DNA of 64,000 nt from Agelas oroides (lineage: Eukaryota; Porifera; Demospongiae; Agelasida; Agelasidae), in the NCBI GenBank assembly GCA_949130485.1, contig OX422185.1:18293353-18357352 (forward strand). The letters run 5' to 3'. Within the stretch, counting starts at the first letter, position 1. Each line of letters starts with the position of its first letter. The position numbers and the translations under genes were made by a program. The notes under the pieces were generated by a model. The model did not search any database. It was given only the letters and a program-made list of their open reading frames with translations, and was not told where the DNA came from. This document shows, piece by piece, positions 40,814 to 51,375 of the stretch.

Positions 40814-43117
40814 ATGGCTCAGCAGTCCCAGCCACAGTATGAGTTTCGCTATCAAAGAGTTGAACTCCTCAAAACTAAAGAGCTTGGTGTTGGATCGTAT
40901 GGTGCCGTCTGCAAGGCCATGTGTGATGACTTGCCCTGTGCTGCTAAAATTCTCCACCGCACCCTCTTTCAGTTCACTGCCCCAGGAGCTACAAGTGTCA
41001 TGCGAAAGTTTGAGCAAGAGTGTCGTCTTTTGAGTGCCATAAAGCACCCACACATTGTCCAGTACTTGGGCACATACCATGATCCTGAGTCGAGGCTGCC
41101 GGTGCTCTTAATGGAGTTAATGGATGAGAGTTTGACTCGATTCCTGGAGCGATCCCGTGAACCACTCCCTTACCACACTGAGGTGAATCTCTGCCATGAC
41201 ATAGCCTTGGCTCTTTCCTACCTCCACTCCAATGGCATTGTCCATCGAGACCTGTCAAGCAACAATGTGTTGCTGATCGCAGGCAGCAGGGCTAAAGTGA
41301 CGGACTTTGGAATGGTGAAGCTTTACGATGTGAACTGCAGCACCGCCCACCTCACCCCCCTCACTCTGTGTCCAGGTACAATGGCGTACATGTCCCCAGA
41401 AGCACTGAAAGATCGACCAGTCTACACTTACAAGCTGGACAGCTTCTCTCTCGGTGTTCTTTGTGTTCAGATCATGACCCGGCAGTTTCCCGACCCTGGG
41501 GATCGTGTGACTGAAGTTGAAGATTCACGATACCCAACAGGTACAGTTGAAGTGCGTGTTCCTGAAATCGAACGTCGACGATCTCACATTGACCTGATCA
41601 ACCCAGCCCACCTCCTGCTGCCAATTGCCCTCAATTGCCTAAAGGACAGAGACAGAGAGAGGCCATCCTGTCATGAACTTTGTGGTCACATGTCCACACT
41701 GAAAGCATCCCCCAAGTACACTGAGAGTGTGCAGCAGTCTCAAGTGAATACCCAACCAACACAAAGTGCCAACAGAGAAACTCGAGAGAGAGAATTACAA
41801 CAATCACAGCAGATACGAGAGCTTCAACGACAGCTAGACACACAGAGTGATCAGCTGCACACACTGGGAGTCCAGCTGAGAGAGAAGGAACAAGAAAATC
41901 AGCAAAAACAGGAACAGATGTTTGGACTACGGACTCTTCTCACTGCCAAAGATGAACAACTAGCTGGTAAAGGCCACCAGCTACAACAGAAAGAAGTTGC
42001 ACATCAGCAAGAGATTCAGCAGCTCAGACAACAGCTGCAATCCAGTGAGCAGGTAGCTGCAGAGTTCCAGCGAAACCTTCTGGACAGAGAGAAGATGAAT
42101 CGAGATCTGCAAAGGCAAGTCCTAGAACTGCAACAGCAGTTGAGGCGGAGAGGAGGTCCGAGACGAGAGGAGGGGGAGGCTAGTGGTGCAGCAGCAAGTG
42201 GTGGTAGCATCAAGCTGATGTGGAGGGATGGTGGGAGGGCACCATGTAAGATGTATGGAGAAGTGTCTGTTGTGGATGGGAGTGTGGCATATTTTCAACC
42301 AGTGGGGTCCAAGAGTGTATTTGCCTACAATTCCACTAATAACAAATGGTCTGAACTTCCTGAGTGTTCTAACTCTTATGTGAGTCTAGCAGTGGTCAAC
42401 AGTCTCCTCACTGCCATTGGTGGAAAGACATCAAACAATGAAGTTACCAACTCACTCCTCAGCCTCACTGATAATAAGTGGACAAAACAGTTCCCTCCCA
42501 TGCCAACCAAGCGCTGTGTGACTGCTGTAGTGTGCAGTGGCAGGTCTCTGGTTGTGGCAGGAGGAGTGGTAGAAGGAAGAAAGAGATTGAGTGCTGTTGA
42601 AGTGATGGACACAGAGACCCTACAGTGGTCCACAGCCACCAGCCTCCCACACCCACTCCACCAAGCATCAGCAACACTCTGTGGAGACAAGGTTTACATG
42701 CTGGGAGGTTTTGATCAGAATGACAAACAATCAAAGTCAGTATTCACCAGCTCACTGGATACCCTCCTCCAATCTTGCCAGCCACAGTCCCTGGGAGCAC
42801 GACTGAAGACTTTGTCATTAGCTAGCAAACCTAAAGTGTGGCACCAGCTAGCTGATACCCCAGTTACCTTATCCGCGTGCACCTCACTGCATGGACAACT
42901 GATGGCAGTGGGTGGGTATGATTCAGATGGTAAAGAAACAACTGCCATTCACATGTACAACACAACAACCAACTCCTGGGAGGTCATCAGTGACATGGCA
43001 ACTCCTCGACGTCGCTGTTTAGTGGCAGTCCTCCCTCACAATGAACTCATGGTAGTGGGTGGGCTTATGACTTATGTCGAGACTGACTCTGTAGAAATTG
43101 CTAGCATCGTTAGATAA
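40814..43117 (+). CDS. kinase / coiled-coil / Kelch protein, paralog 4
   Basis: A 767-residue intronless coding exon. Catalytic residues are intact: GVGSYGAV (25-32), K45, HRD 144-146 with N151, DFG 164-166, SPE. It combines features of the other paralogs: N-lobe as paralog 2 (HRTLFQFTAPGATSV), CPGTMAY near paralog 3, the EDSRYPTG segment as paralog 1, the QLHTL coiled-coil insertion as paralog 2, and a C-terminus as paralog 3 (TYVETDS). The Kelch propeller begins near residue 465. The final codons differ from the others (IVR before the stop). The intact frame over 2.3 kb argues against a pseudogene despite the disrupted upstream cassette. Confidence 0.92.
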   Translation: MAQQSQPQYEFRYQRVELLKTKELGVGSYGAVCKAMCDDLPCAAKILHRTLFQFTAPGATSVMRKFEQECRLLSAIKHPHIVQYLGTYHDPESRLPVLLMELMDESLTRFLERSREPLPYHTEVNLCHDIALALSYLHSNGIVHRDLSSNNVLLIAGSRAKVTDFGMVKLYDVNCSTAHLTPLTLCPGTMAYMSPEALKDRPVYTYKLDSFSLGVLCVQIMTRQFPDPGDRVTEVEDSRYPTGTVEVRVPEIERRRSHIDLINPAHLLLPIALNCLKDRDRERPSCHELCGHMSTLKASPKYTESVQQSQVNTQPTQSANRETRERELQQSQQIRELQRQLDTQSDQLHTLGVQLREKEQENQQKQEQMFGLRTLLTAKDEQLAGKGHQLQQKEVAHQQEIQQLRQQLQSSEQVAAEFQRNLLDREKMNRDLQRQVLELQQQLRRRGGPRREEGEASGAAASGGSIKLMWRDGGRAPCKMYGEVSVVDGSVAYFQPVGSKSVFAYNSTNNKWSELPECSNSYVSLAVVNSLLTAIGGKTSNNEVTNSLLSLTDNKWTKQFPPMPTKRCVTAVVCSGRSLVVAGGVVEGRKRLSAVEVMDTETLQWSTATSLPHPLHQASATLCGDKVYMLGGFDQNDKQSKSVFTSSLDTLLQSCQPQSLGARLKTLSLASKPKVWHQLADTPVTLSACTSLHGQLMAVGGYDSDGKETTAIHMYNTTTNSWEVISDMATPRRRCLVAVLPHNELMVVGGLMTYVETDSVEIASIVR

Positions 43118-43788
43118 GGTGGTTTTACATCTGAGACTAATACTGTAGAAATTGTTTCATATAGTACACACACTATGTAAATTAAATGTGAGACCACAGT
43201 TGGGCTATATTGTTGTATTGATGCCATTTTCTGTTTCATTTAGTAGATAGCACATTATTGTGACAGTTGAACTCCAGTTAAAAGTTGAGATTAAAAGTTT
43301 ATTTAAGCCATTCGGCTGTCTACTGTTAATGTGTCTACCACAAACGCAGACCACCCGCGATGGACACGTCAGTTACTTTGCGAAAGCGCCCTGCTTCCTT
43401 GCCCTCGTTGCTAGCGTCGGAGCGTGGGGTTGGGGGGAACCCCAGTGATGACATGCTTTTAAACAGTCTCTCAACCTAATGCTGGTGGGTTTACATCATG
43501 TGAAGAGTACATGCATATATATGTATTTATAGCCCATTGCTAGGTGGTTGCTAAGATTATAGAAGACTTATAAATGGTCAACATGCCCACGGAAGAGCTG
43601 ATTCAGCTATATCAGGTGTGAACTGTGACTATATCAGGTGTGAAGAGTGGCTATATCAGGTGTGAACTGTGACTATATCAGAGTTTGCCAATAAAAGGTA
43701 CATGTACAACACAACAAACATGCAGTTTAGTCATCCCCCAAAAAGTACAGTAGGCCTACATGTACAACACAACAAACATAGGTCTCTG
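43118..43788. repeat. 3' flank nearly identical to 24751-25430
   Basis: Same content as the gene 3 flank, including the 62-codon ORF (43260-43448), with only scattered substitutions. It ends at ggtctctgttt, after which the two loci diverge completely. Confidence 0.85.
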
Positions 43789-44130
43789 TTTCGGAACAGT
43801 GCTTCGCTATTACATTGACCCATCACTCAGTACAGGCACAAATTCTTCATTTCACTAATGCACGACCGCGGTTTCGGCCTGATTGGGCCTCGTCAGGTGC
43901 ATGCAGTGTACACAATGCATACGTGCAGGACTATATATGCTAGTACAACATGGCGTGTGACGTCAGGCGTACCTACGCTATACAGACGCTACATGTACGC
44001 TATGTGCAGTTCTGTGGCAAGGTTGGTGATGGTGGGTCTAGACAGCTCTCTCCAGTCAACCATCCTCCATCCAGTCCCTTCCGTGCAACGTGGCCGGGCT
44101 GGCCATCGATTTGCATTGTGTCGGCATATA
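43789..44130. other. unique segment between the duplicated flank and the relic
   Basis: No recognised gene. A reading frame at 43858-44142 lacks family features. The segment ends exactly where similarity to the gene 4 interior begins (44131). Confidence 0.4.
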
Positions 44131-44269
44131 GGTCATCAGTGACATGGCAACTCCTCGACGTCGCTGTTTAGTGGCAGTCCTCCCTCACAATGAACTGATA
44201 GTAGTGGGTGGTTGTACACCTAGTAGCTGGACTGGTACTGACTCAGTAGAAATTGCTAGGATCATTTAA
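44131..44269 (+). pseudogene. relic of a kinase-Kelch 3' end
   Basis: The last about 45 codons of a paralog (SDMATPRRRCLVAVLPHNEL ... VVGGCTPSSWTGTDSVEI) with stop codon and 3'UTR words to about 44390. The first about 63 bases are identical to gene 4 at 43006-43068; the rest resembles paralog 2 (SGWTGTDS). It is therefore a partial tandem copy or the original 3' end of gene 4 displaced by insertion of the gene 3-like flank. Confidence 0.85.
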
Positions 44270-44439
44270 TAAAGTGGTTTTACACATGAGACTAATACTG
44301 TAGAAATTGTTACACACACACTATGTAAGTTGAGTGTGAGACAACTGTTTGATTATATTATTGATGCCACTTTCTGTTACATTTAGTAGGTAATATACCG
44401 TATACACGGGTTAATAAGCGCAGCTCGCTATGAAGCGCA

Positions 44440-45016
44440 TACCGTATAGCGGGAAATTTTCGCGGGTCCAAATTTTCGCGAAAATCCCGTTTCCCCTCCA
44501 GAAGAAATTTTCGCGGTTTTAATTTTCGCGTTTAGCTGTAGAACACGAGCTATTGACCACGCCCCTTAACGTGTGCGTCATGTTGCCACGCCTCCGTCGA
44601 GCTCGCACTTGAGACACTTGTCAAATATGGCTGATGGTCGAGTGAGTTTTTCGGTTGAGGCGGTGGTGAGAGGCTACCATGCCTACAAGCACATCTGGGC
44701 CGCTGTCTATGGCGAAGAATTGCCGTGCGAGAGGGAAGCTGGCAACCGGGTCGATGCTTTCGCTGTGGCCGTAATGAAGGATGGGACGGTTGTAGGCCAC
44801 GTTCCGAAGAAGATCTCCTCCGTTTGCTCTTTGTACCTACGTCGAGGCGGATCGATTATATGTCATGTAACATGCACAAAACGCACGTGTGAAAAATGTT
44901 CACGAGTACAAAATTTCAGGTGTTCAAATTTTCGCGGTTTTTATTTTCGCATTTCGGTTGTGGGTCGCGAAAATCGCGAAAATTTGGACCTCGCAAAAAT
45001 TTCCCGCTATACGGTA
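44440..45016. mobile_element. inner TA-flanked element (ccgtatagcgggaaatttt family) carrying a HIRAN-like ORF
   Basis: ccgtatagcgggaaattttc and its mirror aaatttcccgctatacgg, bounded by TA on both sides. Internal arms include ttttcgcgaaaatcccg. It is inserted in the left arm of the element at 44396-46106, which gives a relative age. Confidence 0.8.
44627..44880 (+). CDS. HIRAN-like domain ORF inside the transposon
   Basis: From ATG 44627 the frame reads MADGRVSFSVEAVVRGYHAY, then CEREAGNRVDAFAVAVMKDG and VVGHVPKKIS. The pattern RE-GNRVDxFAVAV...GxVIGHVP is the core of HIRAN-type DNA-binding domains (family knowledge). About 85 residues are plausible before the frame runs into the right arm of the element. 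It is the only protein-like content of this otherwise inverted-repeat element, suggesting a captured host or parental-element exon. Whether it is expressed is unknown. Confidence 0.6.
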
Positions 45017-46106
45017 TTGCTTATTAAGCGCATGCTTCTTTCCTGGTTTTGCACCTGGATAATAACTGCAATTCCACAGTAGTGTACCTGTAAATTTTCT
45101 ACTAGGATTAAGGGTGGTCAGACCTATTACATAACCTTGCATCACCGGTTGCCATGGGGCATGTAACTCGGAAAGTATAGCAGCTATGAACACGCAGTTT
45201 TTTGCATTACAGTGTACGTGCACAGACTGATATACTCCATAAAAATGATAGCTCTACCTTTTCCACAGGAGGCGTGGCAAGGCGACAAAATTTTGACTTG
45301 TTTGTTGATAAAAGTCTCCAATGAAGTCACCTACCTTGGTGAAACAGGGCCTTCTAGGGATATTTTGGTGAGAGGAATCCAATAACAGGGCCCTTTTTGC
45401 GAAATTACTGCGACATCACAAGTTATGCATGAGTTTTAACATTTTGGAGCGTTTAATTTCAGAAAACTTCCTGTTACGGTCAAGAGTATCTCATGCGTAT
45501 GTCACACAGCAAGTATCATCCCATTCCGATGAGCACACGTCAAGTTTTACAGAGTTATGCGCTTTTCTCATTTCCTCGTACTTGTATGGGTACGTGTGCA
45601 TGTGCAATTGAGCAGCTGCAACTAGCAGCCCCACCCTGACTTGCAGTGCATTGGTGAACTTGAATGGTTTTGTGGTTAGTACCCAAGCATACAATCATAA
45701 CAGTGTTTGACCACCCTTAACACTGAGTTAACTTGATTGGGCAGGCTAGTTTCTACAAACAGGTCGGGCAAAGCAAGTTATTGACTATGAAATAGCGGTT
45801 TCAAGATGTCAACTTTTCACCCAGCAGCTTCATCGCTAGCGAATCTCAACGACACAATATCGACGATCTCTATGACTCGACTCTTCATCTACACAGAGAG
45901 ATCAGAAAGACTGCTGCTGTAGGAGGTGATGAGCAGCAGAGTGTCGGAAGGTTCAAGCTCTCGCAGGTCACGATTATGGAGCAGACACCTCTTCCCGTCG
46001 TCGGCAGTTTTGGGGGTGTGGTCAATTTTTGCCTTCATTATTAAGCGCATATTTCCTTGCAGTTTTGGAAATAAGCGTATGCGCTTATTAACCCGTGTAT
46101 ACAGTA

Positions 46107-46584
46107 TTGTTTTATGGGGAAGAGCCTGAGCAAGCCCCACACTAGCAAGTTGAACAACGGATTTTTCTCTGAAAAAGTTTTCTGAATTAAAAGTTCTGAA
46201 ATCACTTCTTAGGCTATTTTTGGACCAAAACTTGCCACTAGTTTGATGAGAGCATCTTCGCAGCACTAGTTCATACTGTGCTGATAGCTTGGGGGATTGA
46301 TTGGACTCAGGTATCAGCCTCGTTCACAGGGTTCTTGTTTCTTTCATCCTCACTCACCTCACCAGGATTTTCACTGTTCGAATCTAAAAGATGAAGATAC
46401 TCGCTTGTCTTGAATTCGCTTGCTAGCCGGCAGAGGAGGGAGGACATAACATCATGTCGTAGCAACAATTGGTGCGCTCTGATGACATTCCAAGGGCAAG
46501 AATCGTGGATACAAGCAACAAGGATCATTCTATGGGTTAAGTCACGATGGGTACATAGGGCTAAGCTGAAGCTATATGGCTAGT
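46107..46584. other. intergenic with repeat fragments
   Basis: A copy of the gagcctgagcaagccccaca repeat at 46123 and a single MITE end near 46316. No gene supported. Confidence 0.45.
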
Positions 46585-47024
46585 TAGCCTCATTCCAAGG
46601 CCTCCCCCGTTTTTACCTTCCGTTTGCGTTCATAATAATACACGGAATTGGAAGATCGGCGAAAAATTAAAACGGTGAAGGCCTGGGAGCATTCATCACG
46701 TGAGTGGACGCGAGGGGGGGAGGGGCCGGTATTCAAAAATATACGTACTAAACTTGAAAGCGAGTTTCTTACGTCAAGACGAATAGTTTCCATCACGCTA
46801 AGGTCTGAAGTTCGAAAACGCGGTAAAGCACTCGAACAGATGATCCTGTGCGTAGTTTTGGCAGTTGGGCCCCTCCCCCCCTACGTCCACCTTGCGTCCA
46901 CCTGACATTATTCACGTGATGAATGCTCCCAGGCCTTCTCCGTTTTTCGCCAGTCTTCCGCTCCTGTGTATTATTGTGAACACAAACGAAAGGTAAAAAT
47001 GGGAGAGGCCTGGGAACGAGGCTA
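46585..47024. mobile_element. MITE of the tagcctcgttccc family with about 150-bp inverted arms
   Basis: tagcctcattccaaggcctc faces aggcctgggaacgaggcta. The arms share ccgtttttaccttccgtttg and its mirror caaacgaaaggtaaaaatgg, and further in gcattcatcacgtgag and its mirror. The interior is unique and non-coding; a half copy lies at 16210-16395. Confidence 0.85.
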
Positions 47025-47139
47025 ATGGCTAGTCAAAATTGGTCATTATGACTCACCTCACAGGCTAAGTTTGTAAGCTTGTGCCAGTTCAACACAAGGT
47101 GAGTCACTGGAGCCCATTTTAAACTGCCAAACATCTTTA

Positions 47140-47530
47140 ACTTTGTCAAAAACCATTCAGAGTATGCAGGGCATAGGCGCTGGTCCAGTTATTCCGGTTT
47201 CAACCAGACCACTTTCTCCCTCACTCATGGTTTGCTTGGTATCACCAATTAGCACCATCGTTTATCGGATGCCCACACAAGGCCAACATGCACACAGTGT
47301 GCAGTTGGCAGGTGACATGCCACATGTTGAAACTTGCAAGATGGCTGCAAACAGTGAAAAAGAATCTCTTCCGAGCCTTTTGAGTCTTTCGAGTCTTCCT
47401 CCCCGTTCTTCAAGTATTATTACTAAACGAATAGTCTCACAACCCTCATTCTGCGAAGGCTAATGTGGCCTGCAAGGTTAGCAAAAAGCCGAAACCATAG
47501 CCAAAACCAGTGCTGTACGGTGCAATGGTC
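47140..47530 (-). pseudogene. second copy of the unrecognised segment at 36676-37030
   Basis: The minus strand carries the SFSLFAAILQVSTC and GDTKQTMSEGESGLVETG stretches, with an in-frame stop between them. The outer words tacagcactgg and gcaggccacatta also align, so similarity extends beyond the ORF. Confidence 0.4.
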
Positions 47531-48470
47531 TCAGAAACATCTCATAATCTCTAGATTCAAAAAATTTTCTGGGGGGCATGCCCCTAGCTGTTGTGTGCTT
47601 ACGCACCCACTAGTAACCCAATCACTTCAAGTCTGATGGTTATGGCTCTGGTATGAATCCTATTATGAAATATTGCACTGTCACAGTTAGAACAGAATAC
47701 AGACACCTTGTACCCAGACTCTCCCACATGTGAAGAGGGTCTGGTGCTCTGAATGACGTTGCTTGTTACATGAGGTGGTGCCAATCTAAAATTAGAGAGC
47801 ACCAATCAGATCGTAGAATGAATACTCATATTCACATGATGTAAGTGACCATATTTAAGCTGCCGAGAAAAGTTGTCTCACAGCTTGTTTTTAGCTGTAC
47901 CAAGAGACTTTGCGGCCTTCTCGAGCTTTTGTAAGCCATACTGTGCAGCAGTCTATATACACTGAGCCGTCAGACACTTGTGTCCCAGATTTAGAAAAAG
48001 CAATTATGACATTTGTTATGTATAGCACCCCTTCGTCCCATGTGTCACCAAAAACGCCAGACCCTTTTTCCACTTCCAGAATCATGTGGTATCATATCAT
48101 GTCATGCAATTTCTTGGAATCATATCAAATCGTCCATGACTAGTATCCCCCACTTCTAGTTTGATCAACATTTCTATCACATCTTATGATCAGGAGAGGG
48201 TAACTAAGTAGTTAATGCCACGAAAAATTATATTTTGATTTTGCCTATTGTCAGGCTCAAGTAATTGAGCCTTCCAAAAATTCATCATTTAATTCAAAGA
48301 CATTGCCTTTTTACGACAATGTAAATTAGTTCCCCAAGAATATAGAAGCCCATATTTCGTACAAGTCACATGAGAATTGGTACTATAAGTCACGTGTGTT
48401 ACATCTGAATGTGCAATGAAATTGGAGGTTGAACCATTAGCTTTGTACTATGGTGATAATCCAATAAATA
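47531..48470. other. intergenic
   Basis: No gene supported. A pair of facing ORFs at 47891-48143 shows no recognisable family. Confidence 0.4.
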
Positions 48471-48557
48471 CCTGAATGGCCAGTATCAGACAACTTCATG
48501 ATGTCTTCCTATATAGCTTTGTACTATGGTGATACTTCAATATTACTTTCTAAATAC

Positions 48558-48694
48558 CTGAATGGCCAGTTCTCCAGTGGGAGTCATGGTGAGCACCAAT
48601 GGTGGTCGTCCCTGGTCATTTCTAGTGAACCCCTCAGCACTCAGCTTCTCCAATAACAGTAAAACAAATGATAGCGTCTTTTCCATTCCGGTTC
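48558..48694 (-). pseudogene. DDX21/50-like helicase exon, copy C (catalytic motifs mutated)
   Basis: The same 137-base exon as 15309-15445, open throughout, but Walker A GTGTGK has become GTGMEK and PTREL has become PTGEL. Loss of the ATP-binding lysine context shows that this copy is not functional. The splice-border words (tatag|, CAG|gtatt) are retained. Confidence 0.8.
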
Positions 48695-48914
48695 CTATAA
48701 TTAGAGAACAAAAACCAGCTTTTCAGGTTCACATAAATAAATCAGAATATGTAACTAGAAGAATGCACACCAATGTCCGAGTAGCCTCATTCCCAGGCAT
48801 GAGTGAAAAAAGTGATGGAAAGGGGGGGGCTGAGAACGAGGCTATTGTGGGTGTAATACTTTAACTTGCCTTGTCACTCTGTCACACACAGGCATTCAAA
48901 CTGATCTTAGAAGC

Positions 48915-49045
48915 CTGCTCATTGAGTGATTCAGCCTACACACAATAACTCCTCAAGCCAGGTGTTCTGGGTTCGATCCCCAGTAGCTGCCGGCCTTTTC
49001 ACTTTCCTCTATTTTCATCTCATAACATCTCTTGCATGAGCCAAA
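48915..49045 (+). repeat. SINE-like element family 2, copy 3
   Basis: gggttcgatccccagtagct followed by gccggccttttcactttcct and the rest of the body. It sits at the same place relative to the helicase exon as copies 1 and 2, so these three arose by segmental duplication rather than by independent insertion. Confidence 0.55.
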
Positions 49046-49089
49046 ATGTTTCAAAAACACCAAATGTTTTAGAAACACAGAGTCAATTG

Positions 49090-49091
<2 letters not shown>

Positions 49092-49121
<30 letters not shown>
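49092..49121. repeat. CA microsatellite
   Basis: A contracted counterpart (about 30 bases) of the tracts at 4022-4115 and 15909-15969. Confidence 0.9.
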
Positions 49122-49125
<4 letters not shown>

Positions 49126-51029
49126 TTCAAAATTAGTGGGCTCAAACAGTGTATTGAGCCTTCCAAAAAATTTTTTACTACGTTGCAGTAGACAAGAAAT
49201 GCTTGAAGAGTGGTAACTACTGCTGGGCAGCTGTTCTTATAAACAACTGCCTGAACCTAACACTTGTGGGTTTAGTGATGACTCACATCCGCTATGAATA
49301 TATTGAGTAGAGTCATGAATATTGTTATTGTAGAGTCGTGAATATTGTTATCAGAGTTCCTTCTGGGTCTTGTATTCTGAGCGACATGAGTGGGTCATAT
49401 TACAGCTTTAGCTATGCTGGTCCTCCTGAATGCACAGAAAGTGAGTTTGCTCTCCAATTTGAGAGCCCCAATCAGATTCCAGAGTGGTAATTGGTGTTGA
49501 TAATGCAAACAAGTGTATTTCAGGGCACAGTTCCAATTTGATAGCCACAGCTTGGTAAGAAACAGCAACACGATTAAATGAGGAAGAAGTGGCTGTCAAG
49601 AGCATTGTTTGTATGTATTTCACTATTATCATTTCTAAGATTAGGAGAAGGCCAGTATTCGTATCGTATTGCCATACAATTACGTACTCACTTTCTACAC
49701 AATCATCTGTAGCTGGTCTCCCCCCTCCCCCTCCTTCCATCTAAGTGCTTACATGATGTAAGCATCTTACATGACATACATTACTGTTAAGTGCAAAGGC
49801 AATGGAAGTATACATATAGTACAAAGTTACATTTGAAGTTATTTCAGTTTCAAGAATATATGGACCCCACTGTCTGAGAACAACTAGTATACATACTACC
49901 CAATGGGTGACAGCCACACCCACCTTAATTAGCACGTGATGCTATCAATATCGTTAAAATTTGAATTTTACATGAACCCTTTGTATATCTTCCTTGGAAG
50001 GTGAGGAAGTACAGCAAAGTTCTCTCTTCCCTCAAATACTTTGTATCCAGTCAGCCAGCTATCAACATGGCAATTAAAAACTGGCGATTGGGGACAAAAT
50101 TACCAAAATTGCCGAACGAAAGCCCCAGCCAAATTTCCAGTTCTACTGCATTTAGAGAATTCATTCATTTGTGTATTTCAGTATACAAGAATGCAGAAAC
50201 GGGAGAACAACCCACAAACGAAATTCACACTCTTATACAGTATTCACGACAAAACTTGTACAATTTGTGTCATACAATGTGAAACCCATAAGTGTTTTGC
50301 TCGAGGGATCACTTATAAACAAGCTTCATTTCACATTTACAATACTCACTGATGGTCTTGGGGGGGTTTCTTTAGGTTTTGAAAATTTTTGGAAGGCTCA
50401 TTAATGGGCTTAAGCACCTCATGAAAGTGAAATTGAAAGTTATGTTGAGTCAATGAACACACCCTCACCAACAACCAAGTCATTTTTTCTAAAATATTTT
50501 TGAACACCTAACTCCCCCTCACCACATCTCTCCCATACACACTTCACACCCTCTCCCTCTCATTCCACTTAACTCATGGGCCTGTCCAATCAGATCCTTG
50601 CCGCCATACACTGAATCAAATGATAAGTACTGAACCACTTAACTCCTCAGCCTTTCAACGTCCTTCGTGTTGGTTTACTGATATGAAACTCGGACAGTTT
50701 TCAAAGCTTTTTAGAATCATTACCTCAATTGGGGCTACCTATGACATAATCATCACATAATTGCAGTGATTTGGGCTTTTTAACTCGCTTGGTGGGCTGA
50801 GTTTCTTCAGATGAGGTTGCCTATGTATAGAAAGAGATAAAAGTGTTAACTGGTCATTTCCAGCTGATGTCACTTCCTGTTTACATTATTGAATTGATTA
50901 ACAATCACCAATGACACATGCACAATTTTCCTCAGGGAATACACTAACGGTGCGAATCGGCAAAAGTTGCATCCATATAATACATTCCCTATAAAAAAAT
51001 GTACCCTCGGAAAACCCTTTGGGGGCTAG
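49122..51029. other. duplicated helicase-flank DNA, then unique intergenic DNA
   Basis: 49130-50460 is homologous to 4180-5030 (acacttgtgggtttagtgat, aatgcagaaacgggagaaca, cacctcatgaaagtgaaatt). 50470-51029 shows no structure that I recognise; no gene is supported. Confidence 0.5.
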
Positions 51030-51375
51030 GCCAGATCCTGCTTAGTTTGGACCCCAGACCCTTCTGGCCGCACAAGGAAGGGTCTGGGTTTTGCCTGGTA
51101 GTGTCTTGAGCGCTGGAATGGTGCAGTCAGTGTCGATGAGGAAAAGAACGCCACATCACCCAACCAGTGTTCAAGTTCTACTAGTGACAGGAAGCGAATA
51201 TATGGTAGAAAATATATAAAATTGGAGTAGTACCTGACCAATCGCATTGAAGATCTGAAGAGGAAGTTTGTAGGATTTAAAGACTACGGCATTCCAGCGA
51301 GACACTTCCAAGCAAGGCTTTTCTCCAGACCCTTCTTCACGTGGCCAGAAGGGTCTGGGGTCCAGACTAGATCCA
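51030..51375. mobile_element. inverted-repeat element (ccagacccttctggcc)
   Basis: ggaccccagacccttctggc and gccagaagggtctggggtcc are inverted; the arms continue for about 90 bp each (tgtcttgagcgctggaatg and its mirror). The interior is non-coding. Confidence 0.8.

Larger units (their letters stand above)
44396..46106. mobile_element. outer inverted-repeat element (taccgtatacacgggttaat ends)
   Basis: The left end ccgtatacacgggttaataa and the right end ttattaacccgtgtatacag are inverted; inside, further cttattaagcgcat words pair. The element at 44440-45016 is nested in its left end. The remainder (45017-46080) shows no supported gene. Confidence 0.65.
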
